Positions 8,580 to 18,650 of a DNA stretch of 64,000 nucleotides are shown piece after piece. The stretch is taken from assembly GCF_902809855.1 (NCBI RefSeq), contig NZ_CADDWJ010000001.1, positions 124,001 through 188,000 on the forward strand, written 5' to 3'. Made by a program: the position numbers and the translations under genes. Each line of letters begins with the position of its first letter. Position 1 is the stretch's first letter. This stretch comes from Acinetobacter sp. Marseille-Q1618 (GTDB taxonomy: Bacteria; Pseudomonadota; Gammaproteobacteria; Pseudomonadales; Moraxellaceae). Below the pieces are notes generated by a model, which worked only from the letters and a program-made list of their open reading frames with translations, had not been told where the DNA came from and made no database searches.

Positions 8580-10145
8580 TTAGAATTTATAACCGAGTTT
8601 TAGACCATATGCGATTGCATTATTGTCTGAAAAGTCTGCAACATATTCACTTCCACCAGCTTGTGCACCAGTTTGAGCTTTTGCATCACCTAACCAGAAA
8701 TATTTTACACCACCCGCAATAAATGTCGCAGGTGTAGGGCTATATTGCACGCCTAAGCCTACATTCCAATAACCTTCAGTTGGGCCAAGTGTAGATACTG
8801 GGTCACCTGCACCAGAGTCCCAACCTACAGAAACGTTACCAGCCCATTTATCGTTAAGTTTACGACCTACACCAGCAGTTACAGAATATTGATCATCTGA
8901 GTATTCAACGAGATTAAAGCCATTAGGACGAGCAATTGTTGGTAATTGTCCAACCACATCAGAAACTAAACCAAACTTATATGGTCGAATAGAAAAATCT
9001 TTCCAATTCACCCAGCGAAGATTTGCAAATGCAACAGTATTTTCCATTACACCTGTTTGGAAGTCTAAGTTAACAGATTGAGGAGTTGTGATTTTTGTTT
9101 TACCTGAAGCAGCTGCAATTTGTTGAGCGGCAGCAGCACCTTCAGCACCCAACAATGAAAGAGCACCAAGGGTTGGTAAACTTTCTTGCGCATTTACATC
9201 ATGATCAATTTCAGAACGATAAGTGATTGATGCTTTTAAGGCGATTTCAGGGATTTGATACGCAACACCTGCCAACCAACCTACACCGCTAGTTTCTTTA
9301 ATTTGGGCATCATAGCCATTATAAAGACTATATGCTTGCCCACGAAGGCTAACATTACCTTTAATGGTTTGATATGCTGCACCACCATACACGTTCAAAT
9401 TTTTAATGGGTTGAAAACCAAAAATCATCGAAAGGTTTTGAGTATCTACTTCTACACTTGTAGCGCCTTTACCAAGCGTTGAATTTACTTGATCAATCCC
9501 AGCATCAACAGCTTGAGTTACTCCAGCAGTTACTTTATCTGTAATTGCTTTTGTTACACCATCTGTAATTTGCTGCATTGCCGCAGCATTATTACGAATA
9601 CCTGCTTCAACTAACGCTTGCGGAGTACCTGCTGGAACTTTCCCTGCGGCAATCATTGCTTGTGCTTGTGCTGTAACAGTTTGATCAATTCCAGGCTGTA
9701 AATTGCTAGCTAATTGACCTGGTAAAGTGGCATCAATATTTTTTGCAATTGTTGATGTGCGAATAGCCGCTAAGCTAGATGTTGGTAAAATAGTATTTGA
9801 TGGATCAGATACAAAAATATTATTGCCATGATATTTTGCATCAGCACCAAATGGTTGATCATATAAAAGACCAAATGAAATATTGTCAGTAAGTTGCAGT
9901 TTTAATGCAGCTGAAGGGAAATAATAATCTTCCCCCATATCTTCAATTTCACGGCGAGTTTCGCTGGTTCCTGATTCACGACCTTCAACCGTTGGATCTA
10001 AAATAGAAATGCCTGCTTCAAAATAGTTGTCTGGCTGTAAAAAAGCTGACATCGATTGACCAGATCGATCTAACGCTGCTGCAAAAACGCTTGTTGCTGG
10101 TAGTGTTGCAAATAAAATTGCAGTTGTTAACGTTTTTAATTTCAT
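8580..10145 (-). CDS. FadL/OmpP1-family outer-membrane transport protein with Ala-rich insert
   Basis: Outer-membrane barrel of 521 residues, likely for uptake of fatty acids or other hydrophobic compounds. The signal peptide ends in SVFAAAL (about residue 23). The N-terminal plug-like part (SGQSMSAFLQPDNYFEAG) and the C-terminal barrel ending in GLKLGYKF fit the FadL family. E. coli FadL is about 446 residues; the excess is mainly an alanine- and threonine-rich, probably helical insert at about 120-230. The gene is monocistronic, with a terminator after it and a perfect inverted repeat in its upstream region that may bind a regulator. Confidence 0.85.
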   Translation of the reverse strand: MKLKTLTTAILFATLPATSVFAAALDRSGQSMSAFLQPDNYFEAGISILDPTVEGRESGTSETRREIEDMGEDYYFPSAALKLQLTDNISFGLLYDQPFGADAKYHGNNIFVSDPSNTILPTSSLAAIRTSTIAKNIDATLPGQLASNLQPGIDQTVTAQAQAMIAAGKVPAGTPQALVEAGIRNNAAAMQQITDGVTKAITDKVTAGVTQAVDAGIDQVNSTLGKGATSVEVDTQNLSMIFGFQPIKNLNVYGGAAYQTIKGNVSLRGQAYSLYNGYDAQIKETSGVGWLAGVAYQIPEIALKASITYRSEIDHDVNAQESLPTLGALSLLGAEGAAAAQQIAAASGKTKITTPQSVNLDFQTGVMENTVAFANLRWVNWKDFSIRPYKFGLVSDVVGQLPTIARPNGFNLVEYSDDQYSVTAGVGRKLNDKWAGNVSVGWDSGAGDPVSTLGPTEGYWNVGLGVQYSPTPATFIAGGVKYFWLGDAKAQTGAQAGGSEYVADFSDNNAIAYGLKLGYKF

Positions 10146-10185
10146 TTTAGTTTTTCCCTAGACCATAAAATGAATGATTTGAAGC

Positions 10186-10224
10186 ATTTGTAAACAAAAC
10201 TTAGAATATTTGTGGTTTACAAAT
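10186..10224. promoter_or_regulatory. Inverted repeat in the fadL-like/thioesterase intergenic region
   Basis: ATTTGTAAAC (10186-10195) and its perfect inverse GTTTACAAAT (10215-10224) are 19 bases apart, 40-80 bases upstream of the porin start. A third, similar TTTACAAAAT lies at about 10246. This fits an operator or a pair of half-sites. The rest of the 527-bp gap (10146-10672) is AT-rich and I see no gene in it. Confidence 0.4.
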
Positions 10225-10672
10225 AATGTTTGAAATTTACCACTTTTTACAAAATAACATATAAAAAATAAGAGTAAATACTCTAAGTATTGAAAATGAG
10301 AAAAAAATGTAAACGGCATAGTTTATAATTTATGCTACATTTTATTAAGATTATATGAATCAATCGTTTAATCGGTTAAGTTTGGGTAAAAGTATATTAA
10401 AGTCATAATGTCTGTTTGTTGAATAAAAATACATTGAAAATACAGTGATTTTTCTTTACTGATGCTTAGCTTTTCTATGCTTAGATTTAGGTAACAATCA
10501 TGTAGACCATTCACCATGATTTAATAGATAGCATTTGTATCAAACAACAGAATTTGAAAAAGCCATATAAGCTAGAAATAAGTTAAGTAATGAAAAGAGC
10601 ATTGATTAGGTTATTGCACTTCGTATTACAATCTACATCACATGAAACAAATTTGAACAATAGGATATTTTT

Positions 10673-11128
10673 GTGGCAACCACATTTTTTGATTTAAGGT
10701 TAACGGTTCAACCTGAACATATTGATATTTTAGGACATGTTAATAATGTAGTCTATGTGGCGTGGATGCAAGATGTGGCAACAGCGCATATAGAAGCTTT
10801 AGGTTTGGGAGTTAAAGATTATTTAGAATTAAAACATGCAATGGTTGCGGTAGAGCATCATGTTCAGTATCGAAAAGCAGCATTAGAAGGTGATGAAATT
10901 ATTCTAAGAACGTGGCTCAGTGACCTTAATGCTTTATACTCTTTTCGACAATATGCTTTTTTTCGTGTAAGAGATCAGGCGTTGTTATTCACAGGGAGTA
11001 CTAAATGGGCATGTGTAGAGATTGCGACTGGTCGCCCAAAACGTTTATCTCCAACGTTTATTCAAGCCTATCAACCTTTAGATGAAAATATTGATCCTTA
11101 TGATCTGAGTAAACTAAAATCACATTGA
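10673..11128 (+). CDS. Acyl-CoA thioesterase, hotdog fold (4HBT)
   Basis: Hotdog-fold thioesterase of 151 residues that likely hydrolyses acyl-CoA. The active-site region HIDILGHVNNVVYVAWM (about 17-33) has the Asp and the HxN pattern of the YbgC/FadM type. It begins with GTG, preceded by AGGA; no better ATG fits. It is distinct from the YbgC homologue at 46.5-46.9 kb. No operon partner is seen: lepA begins 160 bases later with its own promoter. Confidence 0.82.
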   Translation: MATTFFDLRLTVQPEHIDILGHVNNVVYVAWMQDVATAHIEALGLGVKDYLELKHAMVAVEHHVQYRKAALEGDEIILRTWLSDLNALYSFRQYAFFRVRDQALLFTGSTKWACVEIATGRPKRLSPTFIQAYQPLDENIDPYDLSKLKSH

Positions 11129-11207
11129 AATTGTTTTTGTTTGGTTAATTGATTTTTAAATTATTCAATTGCCTGATCATTATTATGGATACTTTAAAAA
11201 AACCATC

Positions 11208-11216
11208 TGCTATAAT
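11208..11216 (+). promoter_or_regulatory. Extended -10 promoter element for lepA-lepB
   Basis: TGCTATAAT is a full extended -10 match, about 75 bases upstream of the lepA start. The -35 region is weak. This is the best promoter candidate for lepAB. Confidence 0.5.
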
Positions 11217-11290
11217 CCCTCGCAATTTCTATTCAGCTTTTGTTATGTATATCTTTTCAGTACATAGCGTGTTTTTCTTCAAGGTAGCCC

Positions 11291-13108
11291 ATGGCGCAAG
11301 CTAAAAAATCTGTCGATATTAAAAATATTCGTAATTTCAGTATCATCGCGCATATCGACCACGGAAAGTCGACACTTGCAGACCGCTTCATTCAAACATG
11401 CGGTGGTTTACAAGACCGTGAAATGCAAGCGCAAGTTCTGGACTCAATGGAACTAGAGCGTGAGCGTGGGATTACCATCAAAGCAACCTCTGTGACCTTG
11501 TATTACACGCATCCCAATGGTCAAGAATATCAACTCAACTTCATTGATACACCGGGACACGTCGACTTTTCTTATGAAGTATCACGTTCTTTGGCAGCCT
11601 GTGAAGGTGCATTGTTGGTTGTAGATGCAGCACAAGGTGTAGAAGCACAGTCAGTTGCAAACTGCTATACAGCGATTGAACAAGGTCTGGAAGTTCTTCC
11701 AATCTTAAATAAAATCGATCTACCACAAGCAGAACCTGAACGTGTCATTCAAGAAATTGAAGATATTATTGGGATTGAAGCGACTGAAGCACCGACTTGT
11801 TCAGCAAAAACAGGTTTAGGTATTGAAGGTGTATTAGAAACACTGGTCAATGTCATTCCTCCACCAGAAGGTGATCGTGATGCACCTTTACAAGCATTGA
11901 TTGTCGACTCATGGTTTGACAATTACTTAGGTGTCGTATCCTTGGTACGTGTAAAACAAGGGCGTGTGAAAAAAGGCGACAAAATGTTGATGAAATCAAC
12001 AGGTCAGTCGCACATCATTACTTCTGTGGGTATTTTTAATCCAAAACATACTGAAACAGGTATTCTTGAAGCGGGTGAAGTTGGCTTCGTGATTGCAGGA
12101 ATTAAAGATATTTTTGGTGCGCCAGTGGGTGATACCATTACTTTAGCAACCACGCCAGAAGTTGGCTCATTACCCGGCTTTAAAAAGGTGAAACCACAGG
12201 TATATGCAGGTTTATTCCCAATTGATGCCAGTGATTTTGAACCATTCCGTGAAGCATTACACAAACTACAAATTAACGATTCAGCATTATTCTTTGAACC
12301 TGAAAGTTCTGATGCTTTAGGTTTTGGTTTCCGTTGTGGCTTCTTGGGGATGCTACACATGGAGATCGTGCAAGAGCGTTTAGAGCGTGAGTACGATTTA
12401 GACCTGATTTCTTCAGCACCGACTGTAATTTATGAAGCGGTGATGAAAAATGGTGAAACGATTTATATCGACAGTCCATCAAAAATGCCAGATGGTTCAA
12501 CTGTTGAAGATTTACGTGAACCGATCGCAGAGTGTCATATCTTAGTACCGCAAGATTACTTAGGTAATGTCATGACTTTATGTGTTGAGCGCCGTGGGGT
12601 GCAAAAAGACATGAAATTTATGGCAAACCAAGTGTCGATTACCTTTGAAATCCCGATGGCTGAAGTCGTGATGGACTTCTTTGATAAACTAAAATCATGC
12701 TCACGTGGTTTTGCCTCACTTGATTACAATTTTGTACGTTTTGAATCTTCATCTTTGGTTAAGGTTGATGTGCTAATTAATGGTGAAAAGGTGGATGCTT
12801 TAGCCATGATTTGTCACCGTCAAGATGCGCGTCATCGTGGTATTGCATTGGTGGAAAAAATGAAAGACTTGATTCCACGTCAAATGTTTGATGTTGCGAT
12901 TCAAGCAGCAATCGGTGCACAAATTATTGCGCGATCTACTGTAAAAGCGATGCGTAAAAACGTATTAGCAAAATGTTATGGTGGTGACGTTTCACGTAAG
13001 AAGAAACTGTTATCGAAACAAAAAGAAGGTAAGAAACGCATGAAACAAGTGGGTAGTGTTGAAATCCCACAAGAAGCGTTTTTGGCTGTATTGAAAGTCG
13101 ATAGATAA
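11291..13108 (+). CDS. lepA: Elongation factor 4 (LepA)
   Basis: Translational GTPase of 605 residues that acts on ribosomes stalled or mis-translocated, and in ribosome assembly. The P-loop is AHIDHGKST (20-28). DTPGH and NKIDLP mark the G3 and G4 motifs. The C-terminal LepA-specific domain with many Lys and Arg ([17 protein letters not shown]) is complete. Length matches the family (about 600). It is directly upstream of lepB with 22 bases between, the order also found in E. coli. Confidence 0.97.
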   Translation: MAQAKKSVDIKNIRNFSIIAHIDHGKSTLADRFIQTCGGLQDREMQAQVLDSMELERERGITIKATSVTLYYTHPNGQEYQLNFIDTPGHVDFSYEVSRSLAACEGALLVVDAAQGVEAQSVANCYTAIEQGLEVLPILNKIDLPQAEPERVIQEIEDIIGIEATEAPTCSAKTGLGIEGVLETLVNVIPPPEGDRDAPLQALIVDSWFDNYLGVVSLVRVKQGRVKKGDKMLMKSTGQSHIITSVGIFNPKHTETGILEAGEVGFVIAGIKDIFGAPVGDTITLATTPEVGSLPGFKKVKPQVYAGLFPIDASDFEPFREALHKLQINDSALFFEPESSDALGFGFRCGFLGMLHMEIVQERLEREYDLDLISSAPTVIYEAVMKNGETIYIDSPSKMPDGSTVEDLREPIAECHILVPQDYLGNVMTLCVERRGVQKDMKFMANQVSITFEIPMAEVVMDFFDKLKSCSRGFASLDYNFVRFESSSLVKVDVLINGEKVDALAMICHRQDARHRGIALVEKMKDLIPRQMFDVAIQAAIGAQIIARSTVKAMRKNVLAKCYGGDVSRKKKLLSKQKEGKKRMKQVGSVEIPQEAFLAVLKVDR

Positions 13109-13130
13109 GAAGTAAGAGGTCGTATCGCTC

Positions 13131-13985
13131 ATGGATTTTGATTTTAATTTAATTCTCGTACCTGCAACACTGGTATTTTTTGTGTTGTGGTTACTCGATA
13201 AATTCGTGTTTAAACAACGCGAAACAAAGGGTAAGGGGAATGAACATTTTATCATTTCATGGGCATATGATTTTTGGCCGGTCCTTGCGGTGGTGTTAGT
13301 TTTACGTTCATTCTTATTTGAACCTTTTAATATCCCATCTGATTCTATGGTGCCAACCTTAGAAACGGGTGATTATATTTTGGTAAATAAATACCAATAT
13401 GGCGTACGCTTACCAATTACCAATACCAAAATTATTGATATTGGTGAGCCACAACGTGGTGAAGTTGCTGTATTTCGTTACCCAGAAAATCCAAAAATCA
13501 GTTATATCAAACGTATCATCGGCTTACCGGGTGATCATATTGTCTATGAACAAGGACAATTAATCATTAATGGTAAAAAAGTTGAACAAAAAGCAACTGA
13601 GTTTAGTCGTGAAAAAGATGTTTTGGATACACCAAAATCACTGTATTACACAGAAACTATGGGTGAACATAAACATCTCGTTCGTATTTTAGAAGGTCAA
13701 AATACGTTGGTCGGTGCTTTCCAATATGCACAGAAAAAAGAAGATTTGCCATTTGTTGCACGCGATAATGATCGTTTTGTAAAATCAAATGGACAAAGTT
13801 GGGAAGTTACAGTGCCGAAAGGTCATTATTTCGCAATGGGTGATAATCGTGATCAAAGTGCGGACAGTCGTTTTTGGGGCTTTGTACCTGAAGAAAATTT
13901 AACTGGACATGCAATTTATGTATGGATGCACAAAGAGCCCGGTTTCAAATTACCATCATTTAGCCGTAATGGTGCGATTGACTAA
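13131..13985 (+). CDS. lepB: Signal peptidase I (LepB)
   Basis: Inner-membrane serine protease of 284 residues that removes Sec and Tat signal peptides. Two N-terminal membrane segments lie at about 7-22 and 45-62. The catalytic serine is in IPSDSMVPTL (Ser72) and the general-base lysine in YIKRIIGLPGD (Lys126). MGDNRDQSADSRFWG forms the conserved box E. It is second in the lepAB operon and is followed by a clear terminator. Confidence 0.97.
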   Translation: MDFDFNLILVPATLVFFVLWLLDKFVFKQRETKGKGNEHFIISWAYDFWPVLAVVLVLRSFLFEPFNIPSDSMVPTLETGDYILVNKYQYGVRLPITNTKIIDIGEPQRGEVAVFRYPENPKISYIKRIIGLPGDHIVYEQGQLIINGKKVEQKATEFSREKDVLDTPKSLYYTETMGEHKHLVRILEGQNTLVGAFQYAQKKEDLPFVARDNDRFVKSNGQSWEVTVPKGHYFAMGDNRDQSADSRFWGFVPEENLTGHAIYVWMHKEPGFKLPSFSRNGAID

Positions 13986-14006
13986 GTTTTATAATGTTTA
14001 AATGAT

Positions 14007-14036
14007 AAAAAGACCAATTTATATTGGTCTTTTTAT
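14007..14036 (+). terminator. Terminator after lepB
   Basis: A perfect 12-bp stem (14007-14018 with 14023-14034), a 4-base loop and a T-run. Confidence 0.85.
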
Positions 14037-14094
14037 ATTTGGGGCTGTTCTAAATTCACAAACAATAAAATTACAAAAATATAGATAAGATGTT

Positions 14095-14589
14095 TTAGTC
14101 TTTAAAGTTTTTCTCTAAATTATTCATGATCTTCGGCATCAAACTTTGTATTTTACTTTGCATCAACGTCATACTTTTATTCATGACCATTGGCATTTTT
14201 TCAATGGTAGATTGCCCAACAGGAGTTTTATAAAATGTAATTAATCCATCGATCTCTTCTTGGCTAAAAGATTCTGCATAAATTTGAATAAAATCTTGTT
14301 TGAGTGTTTTCCAATTCAATTCATTTAAGATCAGCGTATTACTATCTTTTAAATATTTTTCAATTTTAATTTTCTCTTTGTCAGTGAGTGTTCGTCCTTG
14401 TGATTCAAGTGACTGATTCATACTTTCTTGCATGACAGGTAGCACTTGGGCTTGGGTTTGTTCAATCAGTTGTTCGGTTTTGGTGATTTTTAAAAGTTCT
14501 TCAATTGATTGTGTCGATGCAGGTGCTGCAAAGCAGTATTGGATGCTGTATAACACTAAAAAAATTGTTGAAAAGTAAGTTTTTTTCAT
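14095..14589 (-). CDS. DUF2059 domain protein, exported
   Basis: Small secreted protein of 164 residues. A signal peptide (about 1-22) ends in YCFAAPA. The mature part is helical and carries the DUF2059 pattern: IYAESFSQEEIDGLITFYKT and PVGQSTIEKMP at about 100-130. The function of this domain is unknown; members are usually periplasmic. The gene is alone, convergent with lepB. Confidence 0.8.
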   Translation of the reverse strand: MKKTYFSTIFLVLYSIQYCFAAPASTQSIEELLKITKTEQLIEQTQAQVLPVMQESMNQSLESQGRTLTDKEKIKIEKYLKDSNTLILNELNWKTLKQDFIQIYAESFSQEEIDGLITFYKTPVGQSTIEKMPMVMNKSMTLMQSKIQSLMPKIMNNLEKNFKD

Positions 14590-14778
14590 TTTTAAACTCT
14601 CATTTAAGCATATTATTTATATAAGCATTATATGTTATCCAATGGGATTGAACGATGAAGCATGGGGTTTAAATCTACTCATTTATCATACTATTAAAAT
14701 ATTGTAATAAAACAGTTTCACCATTGAAAATTTTCGTTAAAAAAACTATGGTGGAGCACAGCAATGTTTAGAGAATAA

Positions 14779-16242
14779 ATGCGCATGTTTTTCAAGAAAT
14801 CACTATATGCTGCTGTATTGGCAAGCTTATCTTTGCCTATTTTTGCCCAAGGTTTGGTACTAAATAACGAAGATATCCGTACAGATTTAAACTGGTTAAA
14901 CCAACAAGGTGTCATTCAAATTAGTACATCAACTTGGCCAATGAGTGGAGATGAGATTCAACGTGCGCTTTTGGCAGCAAAGGTAAGCAATAACACGCAG
15001 CAAAAAGTTATTGATTCTATTCAAAATGCTTTAAAAGCAGATAATCAAACTGCAAAACTTGGTTTATTTGCTGAAACTGATCAAAAGAATGTGCCTCAAG
15101 CATTTGGTGATAGTCAAAAAGCACAATATGTTGGTTCACTTGAGTTTAATGCGGGTGGTGAAAACTGGGACGCAAAAATTCGTGTGAATGGTGAAAAAGA
15201 TCCACAAATTGATAACGGTCAGGATGTCAATGTTGAAGGTTCTTATCTTGCAGGAAAATTATTTAACCAATGGTTGATTGCAGGGCAAATGCCAACATAT
15301 TGGGGACCTGGACATGATGGAAGCTTAATTCGTGGTGATGCAAGTCGTCCTGTGTATGGCTTTACTGCGCAGCGCGCAGAACAAAAAGCATTTGAATCTA
15401 AATGGTTATCTTGGATTGGTCCTTGGCAATATCAAGCATTTTTTGGTCGTTTAGATGATTATAATGCTGTTCCAGATACGAACTTAGTAGGTTTACGTTT
15501 AACAGCACAACCATTGCCTTATTTGGAGTTGGGAGCATCTCGTACTTTCCAAATCGATGGAGAAGGTCAACCAGGTAGTGCAAAAGCCTATTGGAATGCA
15601 TTTATTGGTAAAGATAATAAGTGCGATGATAATGGTTGTTCGAATGATGAAAATGCATCAAATCAATTAGCTGGTTTAGATATCCGTCTAAATCTACAAC
15701 AATTGGCTGATGTGCCGATGAGCTTATATGCACAATATGTTGGTGAGGATGAGGCAGGTTTGTTGCCGTCTAAAAAAATGTATTTAGCTGGCGCAGATTA
15801 TTCATCATCCTATAAAGATATGCCATTCCAACTTTATGCTGAATGGGCAAATACTGAAACCGATGGCGATGCAAAAGGCATTTCTTATAATCATCATATT
15901 TATAAAGATGGATATTACCAACATGGTTTCCCGCTAGGTCATGCGATGGGTGGAGATGGTGAGATGGTTTCTGTGGGCGGTGATATTCGTTTTGATCTCA
16001 TGAACCGTTTAAGTGGTCGAGTTTTATTTGCTAAAGTGAATCAGTCCAATCGTTTAACAAATGTGGCTTTCCCAGAAGACGATAAAGTTAAAGCATTAGA
16101 TTTAACTTGGACTCATTACATAAAACCGACGATTCCTTTGAAAATCAATGGCTGGATCAGTGATTCGGATCGTGAAGGGAATGATGCTGGTGCATCGGTA
16201 GGTGTTGAAATTCCATTAGATAAAGCAATATTTGGTTATTAA
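14779..16242 (+). CDS. Wzi-family capsule assembly outer-membrane protein
   Basis: Outer-membrane barrel of 487 residues similar to Wzi, which anchors capsule polysaccharide at the cell surface. The signal peptide ends in LPIFAQG (about residue 24). A short helical section (about 30-80) precedes the barrel. Family features are GQMPTYWGPGHDGSLIRG (about 165-182), HGFPLGHAMGGDGE and a C-terminal strand ending in a tyrosine (IFGY). No capsule biosynthesis genes are next to it, so the link to a particular K locus is inferred. ATG at 14785 (MFFKKS) is an alternative start. Confidence 0.8.
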   Translation: MRMFFKKSLYAAVLASLSLPIFAQGLVLNNEDIRTDLNWLNQQGVIQISTSTWPMSGDEIQRALLAAKVSNNTQQKVIDSIQNALKADNQTAKLGLFAETDQKNVPQAFGDSQKAQYVGSLEFNAGGENWDAKIRVNGEKDPQIDNGQDVNVEGSYLAGKLFNQWLIAGQMPTYWGPGHDGSLIRGDASRPVYGFTAQRAEQKAFESKWLSWIGPWQYQAFFGRLDDYNAVPDTNLVGLRLTAQPLPYLELGASRTFQIDGEGQPGSAKAYWNAFIGKDNKCDDNGCSNDENASNQLAGLDIRLNLQQLADVPMSLYAQYVGEDEAGLLPSKKMYLAGADYSSSYKDMPFQLYAEWANTETDGDAKGISYNHHIYKDGYYQHGFPLGHAMGGDGEMVSVGGDIRFDLMNRLSGRVLFAKVNQSNRLTNVAFPEDDKVKALDLTWTHYIKPTIPLKINGWISDSDREGNDAGASVGVEIPLDKAIFGY

Positions 16243-16387
16243 TTGAGCTAAGTGTTTTCAAAATACCTGAACTCAGGGATATTTTTGAGATTTTTTGGCA
16301 ATACAATGGAACTACTTCTTTAATGACCATAGAGAAGTAATTCCTACCATTAAAAATATAATTCATATTATATTTTTAATTGTGTTT

Positions 16388-16419
16388 AGCTTAGCTCCCT
16401 CCAGAGCTAAGCTTTTTTT
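16388..16419 (+). terminator. Terminator after wzi-like gene, overlapping the next stop codon
   Basis: A perfect 10-bp stem (16388-16397 with 16404-16413) and a run of seven T. The last bases touch the stop codon of the convergent gene at 16418. Confidence 0.8.
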
Positions 16420-16945
16420 ATTGGATAGCAAGTTGAATGCGAACTTTCATCTGCAGTGCTTGTTGTAAAACAAAATCTTTTATCCAAGCTAAACTTTGAC
16501 CTTGAGGATTAATTTTTAAAGCTGTATCTAAAAATTTTAATTTAGGTTGATTAAAAAGTTGCTGTTCAAAAATATGCTTAAACTCTGAGATTTGGGTAGT
16601 AAAAGGAATTTTGAGTAAATAAAACTTTTTCGGATAATTATAAAATGCATACATCAGATTAAAGGCACTTTGTTCTGCTTTTAAATTTCCTGCCGAAATT
16701 TCATAGCTTTTATCTTGATTGCTCAACGTTACACCGACCATATATTCAATATGTTGTTCATCGATTTGAATCGCAAACTGTAAGCCGATTTGCTCGCCAG
16801 AATGTTCATGTTGTGCAAAAACATTGAGTGCAGAACCGTCATCTTGATACGGCGCTTGTAAGACTAAGATATTGTCTTGCTGATAAATATTTCCTGCGAG
16901 TTTCGCATTTTCCAGCTTTTCTCGAATGTGTTGTATATTTTGCAT
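16418..16945 (-). CDS. Hypothetical protein, 175 residues
   Basis: Not recognised. There is no signal peptide or membrane helix. The sequence alternates helix (first 25 residues) with strand-like segments (NILVLQAPY, LQFAIQID, YMVGVTL) and ends in two helices, a layout like small alpha/beta binding domains. Composition is typical of the surrounding core genes, so it is probably a genus-level conserved cytosolic protein. It is alone: the GNAT gene upstream ends 200 bases away, with an 11-bp inverted repeat between. Confidence 0.6.
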   Translation of the reverse strand: MQNIQHIREKLENAKLAGNIYQQDNILVLQAPYQDDGSALNVFAQHEHSGEQIGLQFAIQIDEQHIEYMVGVTLSNQDKSYEISAGNLKAEQSAFNLMYAFYNYPKKFYLLKIPFTTQISEFKHIFEQQLFNQPKLKFLDTALKINPQGQSLAWIKDFVLQQALQMKVRIQLAIQ

Positions 16946-17066
16946 AAGAAATCTTAAACTGAAATAAAGACTATGCTAAACAAAATATAGCAAGATGAGT
17001 GAGAGTTGTTTTCACTTATTGATAAGCTTTTAGGTCTAACTCTAGATTATAAAAATGCATCATTTT

Positions 17067-17105
17067 AGGTTTCTAAAGCTGCAAAGTGACGCATTTTAGA
17101 AACCT
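17067..17105. repeat. 11-bp inverted repeat between GNAT and the 175-residue gene
   Basis: AGGTTTCTAAA (17067-17077) and TTTAGAAACCT (17095-17105) are perfectly inverted around a 17-base loop. The T-run is poor, so it may be a terminator for the GNAT gene or a regulator site. Confidence 0.4.
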
Positions 17106-17144
17106 GATCAAATCTACAATTTGAGCCAAAGCAAAAAAATCTGC

Positions 17145-17591
17145 TTAATTTAGATTTTGCTTGTATTGAATAAATCCTGTTTTTGTTGCAATGCGATCAT
17201 ATAAAAGCTGAGCTGTAGTATTAGACTGTTGAGTTAACCAATAAACTCGATCAAAATCGCCTTTACATACTTGATAGCTATGTTCAATCAGTTTTCGTGC
17301 TAGACCTTGATTTCTAAAATTTTGATTAACGAATAAATCTTGTAAATAACAGTACGGCTTTTCAGTCCACATACTCATATGTGAAATAAGATGAACAAAG
17401 CCAACGACTTGATGATCTACCTGAATAGCAAAACCAAACATATTGGTTTGTTTGGGATCGGTGATACGTTGCCAAGATAAACGTGTTTGTTCTTCGCTCA
17501 GTGAGCATTGGTAAAAATTTAAATAGCTTTGCCAAAGAGGTTGCCATTGTTCAAATTCAATTTTTTCTAATGCAATAATTTGTATCGTCAT
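17145..17591 (-). CDS. GNAT family N-acetyltransferase
   Basis: Acetyl-CoA-dependent acetyltransferase of 148 residues. The acetyl-CoA binding motif A is DLFVNQNFRNQGLARKLIEHS (about 94-114), with the R/QxxGxA-type loop NQGLA. The C-terminal part (VYWLTQQSN, AQLLYDRIATKTGFIQYK) is typical of small GNATs. The substrate is unknown. Open frame extends to 17681, but the ATG at 17591 (MTIQII) has an AGAG element six bases upstream and starts the domain; 17594 is the alternative. Confidence 0.82.
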   Translation of the reverse strand: MTIQIIALEKIEFEQWQPLWQSYLNFYQCSLSEEQTRLSWQRITDPKQTNMFGFAIQVDHQVVGFVHLISHMSMWTEKPYCYLQDLFVNQNFRNQGLARKLIEHSYQVCKGDFDRVYWLTQQSNTTAQLLYDRIATKTGFIQYKQNLN

Positions 17592-17734
17592 CATAATCTC
17601 TGATTTTTTGTTTATGACGTTTTTATATATCAATATAAAAAAACAAGCAAAAGAATTGCAGTGCAAATCACTATAATGCATATAAATTTTAATATGTGTA
17701 ATAAGTACACTTTATTTGTGAGTTGGTGCTGTCA

Positions 17735-18649
17735 ATGTCTATATCTGAGGAAAGACTTACTCATCTGAAACAGCTTGAAGCTGAGAGTATTCATATTATC
17801 CGTGAAGTTGCTGCTGAGTTTGAAAACCCAGTGATGCTTTATTCGATCGGGAAAGACTCAGCGGTTATGCTGCATCTTGCTTTAAAAGCATTCTATCCTG
17901 CAAAACTTCCATTCCCTTTGTTGCATGTTGACACAGGTTGGAAGTTTAAAGACATGATTAAATTCCGTGACAATATGGCAAAAGAACATGGTTTTGATCT
18001 GATTGTGCACCAAAATCAAGAAGGTAAAGATGCCAATGTCAATCCTTTTGACTATGGTAGTTCAAAATATACCGATATCATGAAAACGCAAGGCTTAAAA
18101 CAAGCACTTGATAAATATCAGTTCGATGCAGCCTTTGGTGGTGCACGCCGTGATGAAGAAAAATCACGTGCCAAAGAACGTGTGTATTCTTTCCGTGATA
18201 ATAAACATCGTTGGGATCCAAAAAATCAGCGTCCAGAACTTTGGAATCTTTACAATGGTAAAGTGAACAAAGGCGAAAGTATTCGTGTATTCCCATTGTC
18301 AAACTGGACTGAGTTAGACATTTGGCAATATATTTATCAAGAGAATATTCCTTTAGTGCCTTTATATTTGGCTGCTGAACGTCCAGTAGTTGAACGTAGT
18401 GGTACGTTGATCATGGTGGATGATGAGCGTATGCGTTTAAAAGAAGGCGAAGTTCCACAAATGAAATCGGTACGTTTCCGTACTTTAGGTTGCTATCCAC
18501 TCACAGGTGCGGTGGAGTCAACGGCGACAACATTGCCTGAAATTATCCAAGAAATGCTTTTAGCAACGAGTTCTGAACGTCAAGGTCGTATGATTGACCA
18601 TGATGAAGCTGGCTCAATGGAAAAGAAAAAGCAGGAAGGTTATTTCTAA
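17735..18649 (+). CDS. cysD: Sulfate adenylyltransferase subunit 2 (CysD)
   Basis: Small subunit of ATP sulfurylase (304 residues), which makes adenosine 5'-phosphosulfate (APS) from sulfate and ATP in sulfate assimilation. The PP-loop motif [12 protein letters not shown] is at about 36-47. [16 protein letters not shown] and [16 protein letters not shown] are conserved in the family. An in-frame TTG at 17723 adds four residues; ATG at 17735 gives the usual N-terminus MSISEERL and is preferred. It is followed by cysN on the same strand, but a 144-bp structured repeat lies between them. Confidence 0.95.
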   Translation: MSISEERLTHLKQLEAESIHIIREVAAEFENPVMLYSIGKDSAVMLHLALKAFYPAKLPFPLLHVDTGWKFKDMIKFRDNMAKEHGFDLIVHQNQEGKDANVNPFDYGSSKYTDIMKTQGLKQALDKYQFDAAFGGARRDEEKSRAKERVYSFRDNKHRWDPKNQRPELWNLYNGKVNKGESIRVFPLSNWTELDIWQYIYQENIPLVPLYLAAERPVVERSGTLIMVDDERMRLKEGEVPQMKSVRFRTLGCYPLTGAVESTATTLPEIIQEMLLATSSERQGRMIDHDEAGSMEKKKQEGYF

Positions 18650-18650
18650 A

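Noticed and set aside
12004..12500. Minus-strand frames inside lepA
   Set aside because: They are shadows of the lepA coding sequence.
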